Part shown: in pieces, positions 23,507 to 31,906 of the stretch
How the letters are laid out: the number at the start of each line of letters is the position of its first letter
How positions within the stretch are numbered: the first letter of the stretch is position 1
Assembly (NCBI GenBank): GCA_013349325.1
Contig: DUZX01000017.1
Span: 1 to 64,000, forward strand
Length of the DNA stretch: 64,000 nucleotides
Direction of reading: 5' to 3'
DNA from: Desulfuromonadales bacterium
GTDB taxonomy: Bacteria > Desulfobacterota > Desulfuromonadia > Geobacterales > Pseudopelobacteraceae
Translations under genes and position numbers: made by a program
Notes under the pieces: generated by a model
What the model saw: the letters and a program-made list of their open reading frames with translations, nothing else
Database searches by the model: none
What the model was told of the DNA's origin: nothing

Positions 23507-24454
23507 TTAAACATACGTACCTTCAACCGCCTGTTGAAGCTGTAAAGCAGCTTTCAACTCACTGGCGACCAATTGAAGCAGCTCATCCGGCGCGACTACC
23601 TGCACATTCGGCAACCAGCGGTAAATCCAGGGGCGAATGCCAAGAATACCGTTGACGGTGAAACACATTTCAAGCCGTCCATCTTCCATTTCCCGTGTCT
23701 GCTGGCTTGGGTGCCAGGTCTTGCGGAGCAGAAAGGGGATGCAGGATTTGTCGAAGATCAGCTTGACTTCTACCGCCTCACCATCCACAAAACGCCCGAA
23801 TGTCCCTTCATACTCTTCATCTGGTGTGGCGAGTTGCGGAATAAACTGCGTATCCGAAATCGTCAGGTTTGAAATCCTGTCCAGCGCAAAGGCCCGCATA
23901 TTTTCGCGGGTATGACACCAGCCGCGCATTGTCCAGATGCCGTCATTTAAATAGAGATAATGCGGGTCAACGGTGCGCCTACTGGTTTCTCCGGTACTGA
24001 CGGCATGATAATCAAACTCAACTGGTCGCTTCTCTGTGATGGCTTGGTTCAATGTAGTGAAGGTGTCTTGTACATCTGTACTGAATTCATCACCAGCAAA
24101 AATGATATGTTCCGGCAATACTTGACGCGGCAAGGCCAGCTTTTCCTCGATGTGCTGGATTTCAACCTCAAGTCCGGCGCTCATCCCTTTCAGCGAGACT
24201 TTCGCCAACATCAAAGCCAACGCCTCGGATACCGTCAAATTTGGCCGCAACAGCTTGTACCCTTCCGAGAAACAATAACTGCCTTTTTTCTTATCAAAAT
24301 ATATTGGAAACCCGGCACCTTCCAGAGTCTGCATATAGCGGAATGCAGTCCGTTCACTGATTCCAAGTTGATCTTGAATATGCTGCGGCGTCACGGTTTG
24401 GCCTGATTCCATCCAGTTCAATATTGAAATCAGCGCATCAAATTTGTAGGACAT
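23507..24454 (-). CDS. WYL-domain transcriptional regulator
   Basis: The product is 315 residues from ATG 24454, with GAGGAG upstream. An N-terminal winged helix (QTVTPQHIQDQLGISERTAF, then RYMQTLEGAGFPI) spans residues 15-65. The WYL domain follows, with YLYLNDGIWTMRGWCH and R-A-F-A-L-D-R-I, the usual place of ligand contact. C-terminal WCX-like residues end the protein. WYL proteins control defence islands and sense nucleic-acid ligands. As first gene of the RNA-repair-like operon it is the probable controller. Confidence 0.88.
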   Translation of the reverse strand: MSYKFDALISILNWMESGQTVTPQHIQDQLGISERTAFRYMQTLEGAGFPIYFDKKKGSYCFSEGYKLLRPNLTVSEALALMLAKVSLKGMSAGLEVEIQHIEEKLALPRQVLPEHIIFAGDEFSTDVQDTFTTLNQAITEKRPVEFDYHAVSTGETSRRTVDPHYLYLNDGIWTMRGWCHTRENMRAFALDRISNLTISDTQFIPQLATPDEEYEGTFGRFVDGEAVEVKLIFDKSCIPFLLRKTWHPSQQTREMEDGRLEMCFTVNGILGIRPWIYRWLPNVQVVAPDELLQLVASELKAALQLQQAVEGTYV

Positions 24455-24522
24455 TCTCATTCTCCTCGTTCTCATCATGCCACACATGACTGACAGCATC
24501 GTGACAGTCTGAAAACATTATT

Positions 24523-25173
24523 TCAAGATATATTTGACGATTCTTTGAACGAGTCAACATTCAATTCTTTTTTTAGGGCGTCGATTTCAATACGGCGAGC
24601 AGGAAGGAAAATTTCTCTTTGCGCTTGCGATGCTGCAAGTGCCTCGTTGTAACGGCGTTCAAGATGTTCAACAGATATGGTTTCACAGACCGGTTCTGCC
24701 TCCGATGGCGTAAAGCGTCCCAACATTATTTTGATGGATTCAGGAAGCGGGATACCTGCTTTTGTCAATTCAAGTGCCGCCCTGTCAATTGTTGTTTGCC
24801 CCTCCATAAGGGAATCGATAACCTTTGCCAGTACAGGGCCGGTATCAGTTACGGAAACCCTGCCACCCTCGACGTATCCCTTGTTTTTGAGAAGCGTCTT
24901 GCAAAGGAAAATCAAGGCGGTGGTGTCCTTCTCAGCAACAGCCCTGCTGAAAATTGCCGATTCTATGGCATCATCCCGTGAATCCTTCAGCTCCTCAAAT
25001 TTGATTTTGAATTCCTGATCGTTCTCAAGCCAGTTGTAAAATGTCCTACGGCCTATTGCTGCGGCCTTGCAGCTATCCGATATATTGAAGGTTTGGCTCT
25101 CAGAAAATGACCGGAGAAATTTGGTTTTTGAAGAAGCCGGGGGTACTGTCTTTTTTATGCTTTTTTGTGCCAT
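24523..25173 (-). CDS. Small-terminase-like helix-turn-helix protein
   Basis: The product is 216 residues. SDSCKAAAIGRRTFYNWLEN (about residues 32-51), then DQEFKIKFEELKDSRDDAIESAI and TTALIFLCKTLLKNKGY, is the pattern of phage terminase small subunits of the phBC6A51 type. A terminase small subunit on an element with no large subunit or capsid genes is the hallmark of satellites that redirect a helper phage's packaging. The C-terminus is charged and may be for assembly. It is last in the replication operon. Confidence 0.75.
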   Translation of the reverse strand: MAQKSIKKTVPPASSKTKFLRSFSESQTFNISDSCKAAAIGRRTFYNWLENDQEFKIKFEELKDSRDDAIESAIFSRAVAEKDTTALIFLCKTLLKNKGYVEGGRVSVTDTGPVLAKVIDSLMEGQTTIDRAALELTKAGIPLPESIKIMLGRFTPSEAEPVCETISVEHLERRYNEALAASQAQREIFLPARRIEIDALKKELNVDSFKESSNIS

Positions 25174-25215
25174 ATTGTGCCTATCCTTTCGGTGTTTGCT
25201 TGCATGGATTTTGCA

Positions 25216-25563
25216 TCATTGCAACCTGTGGATAGTACCGGGGGAGGGGTGACGTTTCTTGACTCGCTCTATGTCTTTCGGATCGATTTTGTGACCGAGC
25301 CATTTTTCTAATTGTGGTATGGAGTAGCAGGGGTTTCCGTCATCATCACAATATTCGGCAGTTGGCATTTTACCAAACACCTCAGTGGTGATTTCATCCA
25401 GTTTCGTTTTGAATTCAGGTGGGCATAACGTCAACGCCTCCGCCAGAATATCAAGCGACTCATCTGCATCGCCTCGCCCCTCATCGTGAAGTTTCCCGTA
25501 TCTGGTCATCAAGCTATGAAACTTTGCTCTTCGTGTCGCATCCAAGAATTGTTCCGGTGTCAT
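25216..25563 (-). CDS. Hypothetical protein of the satellite replication operon
   Basis: The product is 115 residues, mostly helical and acidic, not recognised. A DDDGNPCYSIPQLEKWLGHK segment near residue 75 may form a small fold. It lies between the zinc-ribbon protein and the terminase-like gene with short gaps and the same strand. ATG 25563 follows an AAAGGAG-like site. Confidence 0.55.
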   Translation of the reverse strand: MTPEQFLDATRRAKFHSLMTRYGKLHDEGRGDADESLDILAEALTLCPPEFKTKLDEITTEVFGKMPTAEYCDDDGNPCYSIPQLEKWLGHKIDPKDIERVKKRHPSPGTIHRLQ

Positions 25564-25579
25564 GGTATATGTTCTCCTT

Positions 25580-26029
25580 TCAAGTAGGTGTCCGCTCCGC
25601 TCCAGGTGCAGGTGGGTGGCAGCGTCGGCAGCGCCATGTTGTTTCCGGTATGTTCACAAGCCACATATCAGTTGACTTGCACCAGTAGCAGGGTTTCGTC
25701 AATATCAGTTTATCCGTTGTAACTGTATTTATTACGGGAACAGCGGGAACCACGGGAACAGGTTTGATAACCGGCTGTTTTTGAATTGTATTTTTGTTGT
25801 TGCTGTTGTTCCCGGTTACGTTCAGGTATTCGGGAACATCGGGAACAGGCGCTGACCTCTCCCCCCGTGTTCCCGCTGTTCCCGGTCTGTTTTCATGCCA
25901 CGGGAACAGACTTTCTTTTTGCTGATTCAGTATCGGTGTGGGCTTGCGGGGTATGTTCCCACTGTTCCCGTTGTTCTCGTCATTATGTGATATGGGGGAG
26001 TATGCCACCCTGCCAAGATTGCCGATCAT
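25580..26029 (-). CDS. Disordered protein with a C-terminal zinc ribbon
   Basis: The product is 149 residues. Residues 1-95 are Asn/Pro/Val-rich and probably unfolded (NNSNNKN, then PVIKPVPVVPAVPV). The end carries CYWC...CRRC (residues 113-136), a four-Cys metal site. ATG 26029 overlaps the stop of the replication protein as ATGA, so both are made together. It may be an accessory to the primase/helicase; plasmid and satellite replication genes often have such a zinc partner. Confidence 0.6.
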   Translation of the reverse strand: MIGNLGRVAYSPISHNDENNGNSGNIPRKPTPILNQQKESLFPWHENRPGTAGTRGERSAPVPDVPEYLNVTGNNSNNKNTIQKQPVIKPVPVVPAVPVINTVTTDKLILTKPCYWCKSTDMWLVNIPETTWRCRRCHPPAPGAERTPT

Positions 26030-28389
26030 GGTTCGCCCACCCCGTTGAGGTTATCGGCGTTTATGACAAAGACATTCATGGTCTGGTTATCAATCCTGAT
26101 TTTCTTGGTGTGCCTGTTGGTGTCGTTTCCGGGCTGGAGAATGCCGCGCTCAATCAAGACCTTCTTTGCCAGGGCGACATTGTGACCTTTCAGAATCTCC
26201 CGTTTGAAGGTTTCCGGCAGAATGTAGTAATGCTCATTATCCCGGTATCCAGCCCTGTTTATTATGGTACGGGTATCATCACCGTCTTTGAGTGCAAAGC
26301 GGGAATCACCATGATTTTCGATGAACAGCCGGACATCTTCAAGAATCCGGTCAACCTCTTTGGCTCCGGCACCACCCCTGTTGTCCAGCCATGCTTTGAA
26401 GCAGACGGCAGTGGCGGTTCTGGCGTCCCCCTCCTGCCAGCCGGTAAGCCGGTTAATGGTGGCATACTCCCCGGCTGCCGCCACAAGCCCGAAGAAACCG
26501 GCAACACGGCTTACTTGCCCGTCCGCTCCCTTTGGGCATACGGCAGCGACAAAGGCGGCACGCTCTTTTCTGATAGCGTCCGGCAGCTCTTGTGCATCTT
26601 CAACAACCTGCATCAGGTAGGCAATGCCGACGGCTCCGTAATAATCACCGACAGCGGCGTTTAGATGTTGTGACAGTTTTGCCCCGTTATCGAATCCGTG
26701 AAGATCCTCAAACAGCCCGTGTTTCCCCGTGTCGGCGGGTATATCGGCAAGCCGTACCTCTTGCCCCGCCTTGATCTTTTTGCCGCTGGATGCCACATGC
26801 TCAGAAAGGGTAATCTCTCCGGTGGACAGAAAACAGGTTCGCCATTTTTTTGATGCTCTTGCCTCGCCGTCCCGATTTGCACGGGTTTTGCCTGCGCCGT
26901 TCGCTAGCATGTAGGCAATTTCTCCCGCTTCGTGTGACGATACTTGCGCCAGTTCATCAAGCCCCATGAATAAGTCATTGTGAGCGGTGGCGATGCCTTC
27001 AAGCCCGTTGCCGGTGGCACGCCAGCGCAGCATATATTCACGCCCACCCCAAACTGAACAGGCAACCTTAAGGCCGGTTGTCTTGCCGGTTGACGAGCTA
27101 CCGAACAGATTGGCACCGAAGTTTTCGGTGGATACGGAATACAGGAGCGGCGCAACAAATGCCATTGAGGCGGAAAACAGCAATCGTGAATTACCAACGC
27201 AATAGATGCCGACGTTCTCAATCCAGTCCTGGACACTCCCCTTTTGAGAAATGACCGGATCGGTTTTACCCTGATACACAATCGGCTCATCACCATTAGT
27301 GCCGATACTGCCGACTGGAAGCACGAACAAACTTTCATCATGCCAACCAGTACGATCCACGCAACGAGCACGGCGGCCCTTGTCAGGCTGTGCCGTTTGC
27401 AGATAGTTCAGCAACAGTGGCCGGTGTTTTCTGCCAACAGAAATATACGGAAGCCCCTTTTCATAAAGTTTGCTGCGTAGCTCGCTGCCGTCGCCTGATA
27501 GCAATTCCATCGGCATTGCCCAGAAGTGATCTACATTGTCTTTGTCCCGGAAACGAAGCATCTTGCCCCATGCTTCATTGCGGTTGTCACGGGTGAAGGC
27601 CAGAACCTCAACAGCGGCAGCGATTTTGACCGGCGTTTCAAACATACCATCCTTGACGCCGTAAAAGTACAGGCTCCCGACTTCGTTGCGGAAGCATGAC
27701 CGAGGAAAAACCTTTTCATGTTTCAGTTCAGAGAAGTCAGCTACTGAATGTTGCATCAGATAGTCATCAAGCCCCACCTTGCCGGTTTTATCGGCGGGCA
27801 GATAGGCAATTTTCACAACAGCGCCGCGCAGCATCAAGGCGGTTGCAAATCGGTACACCGCGCTTTTCAGGTTTTTTGGATTCTCATCCTTGCCCAAGTC
27901 GAGCCAGTCGCTATCAGGAACAATGACGATTTCACGACCAGCAAGATTGATCTTGCCAAAATCCGGGATAAGATCATCAGTCCCTTTACGCTTCCAGTTC
28001 CACAAGCCGGTTATACCGATACAGGGTAAACCCTCCTGAGTGGCCTTCAATGCCTTTTTCTCCCCTTCGGTGAAGTAGAGCGTTGAGAAACTTTGCAACT
28101 CGGATTCCGCCAGCGTGGCCGGGATATACAGACGGTTTGCCTGACCTGATTTTTGAATGTACTTTGGCCGTTTTACCCCGACGGGCGCATCCTCGCTGTA
28201 GAACAGTTTGAATCTTGAATAGCCATTATCAAACGGTATCCGATAGACAGAGAGAACCGGCAGAGCGCCGACGCCGGTTTCACGCTCAATGTCGCATGGC
28301 CGGAGCGAGACGAAACCGGCCTGCTCGATTGTAGCGTCTGTAAGGCCGGACTTGTGCAGGTCGGCAAGATGTTGAGGATCAAGGGCCAT
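26026..28389 (-). CDS. TOPRIM (DUF3854-like) plus DUF927 replication protein
   Basis: The product is 787 residues. The N-terminal part has the TOPRIM acid residues: FTEGEKKAL (E109) and IVPDSDWLD (D159, D161), followed by GLDDYL. The DUF927 helicase-like part follows, with Walker A GSSSTGKT (430-437) and a Walker B-like LFMGLDELAQV. Such primase-helicase proteins start replication of satellites and some integrative elements. It is the first gene of the leftward replication operon, behind the AlpA-like gene. Confidence 0.82.
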   Translation of the reverse strand: MALDPQHLADLHKSGLTDATIEQAGFVSLRPCDIERETGVGALPVLSVYRIPFDNGYSRFKLFYSEDAPVGVKRPKYIQKSGQANRLYIPATLAESELQSFSTLYFTEGEKKALKATQEGLPCIGITGLWNWKRKGTDDLIPDFGKINLAGREIVIVPDSDWLDLGKDENPKNLKSAVYRFATALMLRGAVVKIAYLPADKTGKVGLDDYLMQHSVADFSELKHEKVFPRSCFRNEVGSLYFYGVKDGMFETPVKIAAAVEVLAFTRDNRNEAWGKMLRFRDKDNVDHFWAMPMELLSGDGSELRSKLYEKGLPYISVGRKHRPLLLNYLQTAQPDKGRRARCVDRTGWHDESLFVLPVGSIGTNGDEPIVYQGKTDPVISQKGSVQDWIENVGIYCVGNSRLLFSASMAFVAPLLYSVSTENFGANLFGSSSTGKTTGLKVACSVWGGREYMLRWRATGNGLEGIATAHNDLFMGLDELAQVSSHEAGEIAYMLANGAGKTRANRDGEARASKKWRTCFLSTGEITLSEHVASSGKKIKAGQEVRLADIPADTGKHGLFEDLHGFDNGAKLSQHLNAAVGDYYGAVGIAYLMQVVEDAQELPDAIRKERAAFVAAVCPKGADGQVSRVAGFFGLVAAAGEYATINRLTGWQEGDARTATAVCFKAWLDNRGGAGAKEVDRILEDVRLFIENHGDSRFALKDGDDTRTIINRAGYRDNEHYYILPETFKREILKGHNVALAKKVLIERGILQPGNDTNRHTKKIRIDNQTMNVFVINADNLNGVGEP

Positions 28390-28435
28390 GTTGTGCCCTC
28401 CTATGAAATTTGCGTTAAACGGTTAAGTGGTTCAT

Positions 28436-28687
28436 TCAAGATGCAGATACGAGTCTTACCTGCTGTGCCGTGCTGCTGACTCTCCCTGATCGAATCCACG
28501 CGTCCAGGTCTTCGCGGAAGTAAAATATTCGACCCAGCTTGATGAACTTTGGCCCGGAACCTTCGCAGCGCATCATCGCCAGCGTTTTTTCTGACAAGCC
28601 GATATAGGTAGCCGCGTTTTTTACATCCAAACGGCCATCAGGGAACATGATCACTTCTTTTTCTTTTACCTGCACTTGATCTATCAT
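28436..28687 (-). CDS. AlpA/excisionase-like helix-turn-helix protein
   Basis: The product is 83 residues from ATG 28687, with a strong AGGAGG upstream. A MerR-like winged helix (RLDVKNAATYIGLSEKTLAM, then GPKFIKLGRIFYFREDLDAWI) fills residues 17-70, which is the AlpA/Xis class. These proteins bend attachment-site DNA for excision and switch on satellite genes. A longer reading to 28801 crosses the operator region and was rejected. Divergent from the regulator-integrase pair. Confidence 0.8.
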   Translation of the reverse strand: MIDQVQVKEKEVIMFPDGRLDVKNAATYIGLSEKTLAMMRCEGSGPKFIKLGRIFYFREDLDAWIRSGRVSSTAQQVRLVSAS

Positions 28688-28703
28688 TGGTAATACCTCC
28701 TGT

Positions 28704-28758
28704 GTATTGAAAGACAATACAAGAATAATCGAGATAAAAATGTATTGCAAGTTAATAC
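28704..28758. promoter_or_regulatory. Pair of GTATTG-N5-CAATAC operators between alpA-like gene and regulator
   Basis: GTATTG AAAGA CAATAC (28704-28720) is a perfect 6-5-6 palindrome; GTATTG CAAGT TAATAC (28742-28758) is a near copy 38 bases away. They lie in the divergent promoter region and are the likely switch of element C. Confidence 0.7.
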
Positions 28759-28816
28759 GTGTGGTGATAGATTGAATAGAAGTTTGGAGAACTTTAGACA
28801 CGGAGGATAGAAAATT

Positions 28817-29386
28817 ATGGGAAAAGAGCTACAAAAGCAGTGTGCAGAATTGGATGAAGCGATTGATGAAGCTCAGCAAGTATTGGACTCAACAAAACGA
28901 AAAGCCGGAGGTGGAAGCAAACTGTCTCGCTCGGAAACAGTAACAGTTAGGCTCGATCCAAAATTGCGTTACTTAGCCGAGCTTGCTGCGCGTAAGCACA
29001 GGCGCACGTTGTCCAGCTTCATAGAATGGTCTATCGAAGATGCCTTGACCCGTGTGCCAATGCTAGTGAATAATGATTTTTCTCGCAGTCTTGCACTTGA
29101 AGCCACTGTCTTATGGGATGTAGACGAATCTGATCGTTTTGCAAAGCTGGCCATTCATTACCCTGAATTGCTTAACCATGATGAGCAAGTGTTGTGGAAG
29201 CATATCAGGGAGTGCCGTGGATTATGGGGGAAACAGAATTTGCAGAACGACGATGGATCAAAATCTGTAAGGATCGAGGAGGACAACTTCAACTTTTCCA
29301 TATTACGGACACATTGGAATACATTTCAAAAAGTTGTTGCCGGTGAACTACCACAAACAGCACTTTCCGAGATAACGGAGGCTTGA
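28817..29386 (+). CDS. Ribbon-helix-helix-like regulator upstream of the integrase
   Basis: The product is 189 residues. Residues 38-75 (SRSETVTVRLDPKLRYLAEL, then AARKHRRTLSSFIEWSIEDAL) read as a ribbon-helix-helix DNA-binding unit. The remainder, with a HYPELLNHDEQVLWKHIRECRGLW stretch (HYPELLNHDEQVL, WKHIRECRGLW), is not recognised. GGAGG precedes ATG 28817. The stop is 1 base before the integrase start, so they form one unit. It is a candidate master repressor, comparable in place to Stl. Confidence 0.65.
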   Translation: MGKELQKQCAELDEAIDEAQQVLDSTKRKAGGGSKLSRSETVTVRLDPKLRYLAELAARKHRRTLSSFIEWSIEDALTRVPMLVNNDFSRSLALEATVLWDVDESDRFAKLAIHYPELLNHDEQVLWKHIRECRGLWGKQNLQNDDGSKSVRIEEDNFNFSILRTHWNTFQKVVAGELPQTALSEITEA

Positions 29387-29387
29387 C

Positions 29388-30578
29388 ATGGCAAAAGCAT
29401 TTACGAAATTGACCCGCCCGGCCATGCGCAAGCTGAAACCTGGCGACACGATGAACGAGCACGGCATCACCTTTGAGCGTCTGGCAAACAATGACGGCGT
29501 GTTTACCGTCAATGTCATGGTTGACGGCCAGCGCATTCACCGCGTCATTGGCAGAGAATCAGACGGCACCACCCGCACCCAAGCTGAAGAGTTTATCGAG
29601 AAGGTACGCCGTGACGCCCGTGATGATCGGCTTGCGCTTCCCAAAGGGCGCAAAATTGCCCTCAGCTTCAAAGAGGCGGGCGGAAAATATCTGAAGAAGC
29701 AGGAAGAGGAAGGGGGCAAGGATCTTGACGCCAAGCGCCGCCGACTGAATCAGCACCTCATACCGTTTTTCGGAGATATGCCGCTTTCCAAAATCACCAG
29801 CTTTGAAATTGAACGCTACAAAAAACAGCGGTCACAGGAAAAGGCAATTTCCGGCGGAGAGAAGCAAAAGCCGAAGGACGAGACAAAGCTGAAACTCACC
29901 AGTAAAGGGACAGTCAACCGGGAGCTGGCCGTGCTGTCGCACCTTTTCAATAAGGCTGTGGAATGGGGATGGATGCCCGCACGACCGGCAAAAATCCGCC
30001 GCCACCAGGAAGATCAAGGCCGAATTGTTTATCTCACCATTGATCAGATCAAGACATTGATCGAATGCGCCAAGGCAGACCAGAACGCCCAGATTTATCC
30101 TTTCATTGTCATTGGCCTGGAAACCTCCATGAGGAAGTCGGAGATTTTGAGCGTTCGCCGTGAGCATGTTGATGTTGAAAAGAAAGTAATTTTCATTCCG
30201 AAGGCTAAAGCCGGTATGCGGGAACAGCCTATCACAAAGCACCTTGCCAAATTTCTTGAAGGTTATCTTGCCGCTCTTCCTAAAGGCACACCCTGGCTGT
30301 TTCCCTCCATTGGCTCAAAAGCAGGGCACACCGTAGATGTTCGCAAGGTTTACCGTCGCGTTGTGGAAGCTGCCGGACTCAACCCTGATGAGGTTGTCAG
30401 GCATACTTTGCGGCATACCGCAATAACACATCTTGTGCAGTCAGGCGTTGACCTGCCGACAGTTAAACGGATTTCGGGGCACAAGACGCTTATAATGGTT
30501 GAGCGTTATGCTCACCAGAACGGCGCACATATTCAGACAGCAATGGATAAACTTGAAAACCGGATGAAGATTGCATGA
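29388..30578 (+). CDS. int: Tyrosine recombinase integrase of element C
   Basis: The product is 396 residues. Catalytic residues are present: R249 (ETSMRKSEIL), H339-x-x-R342 (HTLRHTAITHL), H365 (SGHKTL) and the nucleophile Y374 (VERYAHQ). An N-terminal arm-binding part (FERLANNDGVFTVNVMVDGQ) and a core-binding part (residues 90-200) precede them. It lies 114 bases from the tRNA-Phe 3' end, between the element and its target. The ATTACACA pairs at both element ends are its likely arm sites. It looks functional. Confidence 0.93.
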   Translation: MAKAFTKLTRPAMRKLKPGDTMNEHGITFERLANNDGVFTVNVMVDGQRIHRVIGRESDGTTRTQAEEFIEKVRRDARDDRLALPKGRKIALSFKEAGGKYLKKQEEEGGKDLDAKRRRLNQHLIPFFGDMPLSKITSFEIERYKKQRSQEKAISGGEKQKPKDETKLKLTSKGTVNRELAVLSHLFNKAVEWGWMPARPAKIRRHQEDQGRIVYLTIDQIKTLIECAKADQNAQIYPFIVIGLETSMRKSEILSVRREHVDVEKKVIFIPKAKAGMREQPITKHLAKFLEGYLAALPKGTPWLFPSIGSKAGHTVDVRKVYRRVVEAAGLNPDEVVRHTLRHTAITHLVQSGVDLPTVKRISGHKTLIMVERYAHQNGAHIQTAMDKLENRMKIA

Positions 30579-30602
30579 CGTGAGGCGGGAATTTTGGGCA
30601 CG

Positions 30603-30621
30603 ATTACACAGGAATTACACA
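30603..30621. repeat. Tandem ATTACACA arm sites, right end of element C
   Basis: ATTACACA at 30603-30610 and 30614-30621 (period 11), 14 bases left of the terminator. The same motif pair with the same period occurs at 11851-11869 in the other end. Confidence 0.7.
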
Positions 30622-30634
30622 ACGAAAAAACAGA

Positions 30635-30660
30635 AGACCCTTGATCGGTATCAAGAGCCT
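30635..30660. terminator. tRNA-Phe terminator (copy next to the intact gene)
   Basis: The imperfect stem AGACCCTTGAT / ATCAAGAGCCT around CGGT has two mismatches. It is the third member of the repeated terminator family and the one in working position downstream of tRNA-Phe on the minus strand. Confidence 0.55.
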
Positions 30661-30691
30661 CCATTTATGCTTGTGATCCTATGTAGTTAAG

Positions 30692-30767
30692 TGGTGCCCA
30701 GGGACGGAATCGAACCGCCGACACGAGGATTTTCAATCCTCTGCTCTACCGACTGAGCTACCTGGGC
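30692..30767 (-). tRNA. tRNA-Phe (GAA)
   Basis: Read on the minus strand, 76 bases fold as a complete tRNA: acceptor GCCCAGG/CCTGGGC, D arm GCTC...GAGC, anticodon stem GAGGA/TCCTC with loop TTGAAAA (anticodon GAA), T arm GGCGG TTCGATT CCGTC and an encoded CCA. It is the integration target of element C; the element supplied the present 3' half. Confidence 0.97.
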
Positions 30768-30780
30768 AAAAAGGATTTTT

Positions 30781-30810
30781 TTTATACATTCAGAAAGAGA
30801 TTAATGTCAA
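30781..30810 (-). promoter_or_regulatory. Sigma-70-type promoter of tRNA-Phe
   Basis: On the minus strand TTGACA (30810-30805) and TATAAA (30786-30781) are 18 bases apart, and the tRNA 5' end lies about 13 bases downstream of the -10 box. Confidence 0.7.
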
Positions 30811-30829
30811 CAAAAAAGTTACATCTATG

Positions 30830-31906
30830 CTATTTTGATTCTTCACGCTGCAATTTTATCGGGACGTAGTTGCAAAACGGTTCCTCTTCCATGTAGTCAC
30901 CATGTACAGCATCAGCCCGCGCACGACAGCCACCGCAGACGTTGAGATACTCGCACTGGCCGCATTTACCCTTGTATGCTTTAAAATCACGCAGGTCGCT
31001 GAAGAGCTCTGATTTTTCCCATATTTCCCGAAACGGGATCTGCTTGACATTGCCGGCGGTGCGGTGGAAGTAAGAACATGGCTTGACGTTGCCATAACAG
31101 TCGATCAGACAGATGGACTGGGCAGCGATACACCCTTTTCCGCCACCGGTTGAAAAGGTCAGCGAACGGCGCTCAAATTTTGTTCCTTCGGCCTTCGCTT
31201 TCTGCGGCACAATCCGGTAGTAATGCGGGGCGCAAGTCGGCCGCATCAGGATATCATCTTCCATCTTCTCCTGCTGGTAGTGCCAGTCGAGAATTTCTTC
31301 GTAATCCTCTTTTGAGATCAGCTCACTCATGATCTCTTCGCCGCGTCCGGTAGGGACGATCATAAACATGTACCAGGCTGTTGCTCCCAGACCCTTTGCT
31401 GTTTTGAATGTTGCGGCAATATCGGTCTGGTTGCGCTTGGTGAATGAGGAGTTGATCAAAAATTTCTGGCCGTTTCGCCTGAAAATTTCTGCTGCCCGGA
31501 CAACACCTTCAAATGAACCGGGAGACTGGCGAAAATTGTCATGAACTTCGGCATTTGATCCATCCAGTGATAAAGAAACCATTTTAATATCGGCCTGTTT
31601 CATCTTCTGACAGACGTCATCCGTAACCAGCGAACCATTGGTCGCCATACACATGCGCAGACCAAGTGACGTTCCGTACTCCGCCAGCTCAAAAATATCT
31701 GGGCGCATAAGCGGCTCCCCCCCGGAAAGAACGACAACCGGCTTGGAGAAGTCGGCAATATCTCTCAGAAGTTTTTTGCCCTCTTCCGTCGTAAAATCAC
31801 CTTCTGAAGAAGTATCTTCAGACGAACAGCGACAATGAACACAGTGTAGATTGCAGCGTTGAGTGGTTTCCCAGGCGATCCATTTTGGAACATATTCGGT
31901 GGTCAT
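30830..31906 (-). CDS. ahbD: AhbD-like radical SAM/SPASM heme b synthase
   Basis: The product is 358 residues. [14 protein letters not shown] carries the CxxxCxxC [4Fe-4S] motif; [16 protein letters not shown] and SLDGSN are standard radical SAM blocks. The C-terminal SPASM-type Cys set (KPCSYFH, then [19 protein letters not shown]) binds extra clusters. In the siroheme-dependent route AhbD converts Fe-coproporphyrin III to heme by oxidative decarboxylation. [12 protein letters not shown] is a family-like stretch. ATG 31906 has AGGAG 10 bases upstream. NirJ-type relatives are the main alternative. Confidence 0.75.
   Translation of the reverse strand: MTTEYVPKWIAWETTQRCNLHCVHCRCSSEDTSSEGDFTTEEGKKLLRDIADFSKPVVVLSGGEPLMRPDIFELAEYGTSLGLRMCMATNGSLVTDDVCQKMKQADIKMVSLSLDGSNAEVHDNFRQSPGSFEGVVRAAEIFRRNGQKFLINSSFTKRNQTDIAATFKTAKGLGATAWYMFMIVPTGRGEEIMSELISKEDYEEILDWHYQQEKMEDDILMRPTCAPHYYRIVPQKAKAEGTKFERRSLTFSTGGGKGCIAAQSICLIDCYGNVKPCSYFHRTAGNVKQIPFREIWEKSELFSDLRDFKAYKGKCGQCEYLNVCGGCRARADAVHGDYMEEEPFCNYVPIKLQREESK

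Larger units (their letters stand above)
11677..30737. mobile_element. Element C: 19-kb PICI-like satellite island in tRNA-Phe
   Basis: A tyrosine integrase lies next to the intact tRNA-Phe, with 55-bp direct repeats at the two ends. From the integrase inward come a ribbon-helix-helix-like regulator, an AlpA-like protein, a TOPRIM/DUF927 replication protein, two small genes and a small-terminase-like protein, with no capsid, tail or large terminase genes. This is the order known for phage-inducible chromosomal islands of Gram-negative bacteria. About 11 kb of cargo follows, dominated by RNA-repair-like and restriction genes. Confidence 0.75.
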
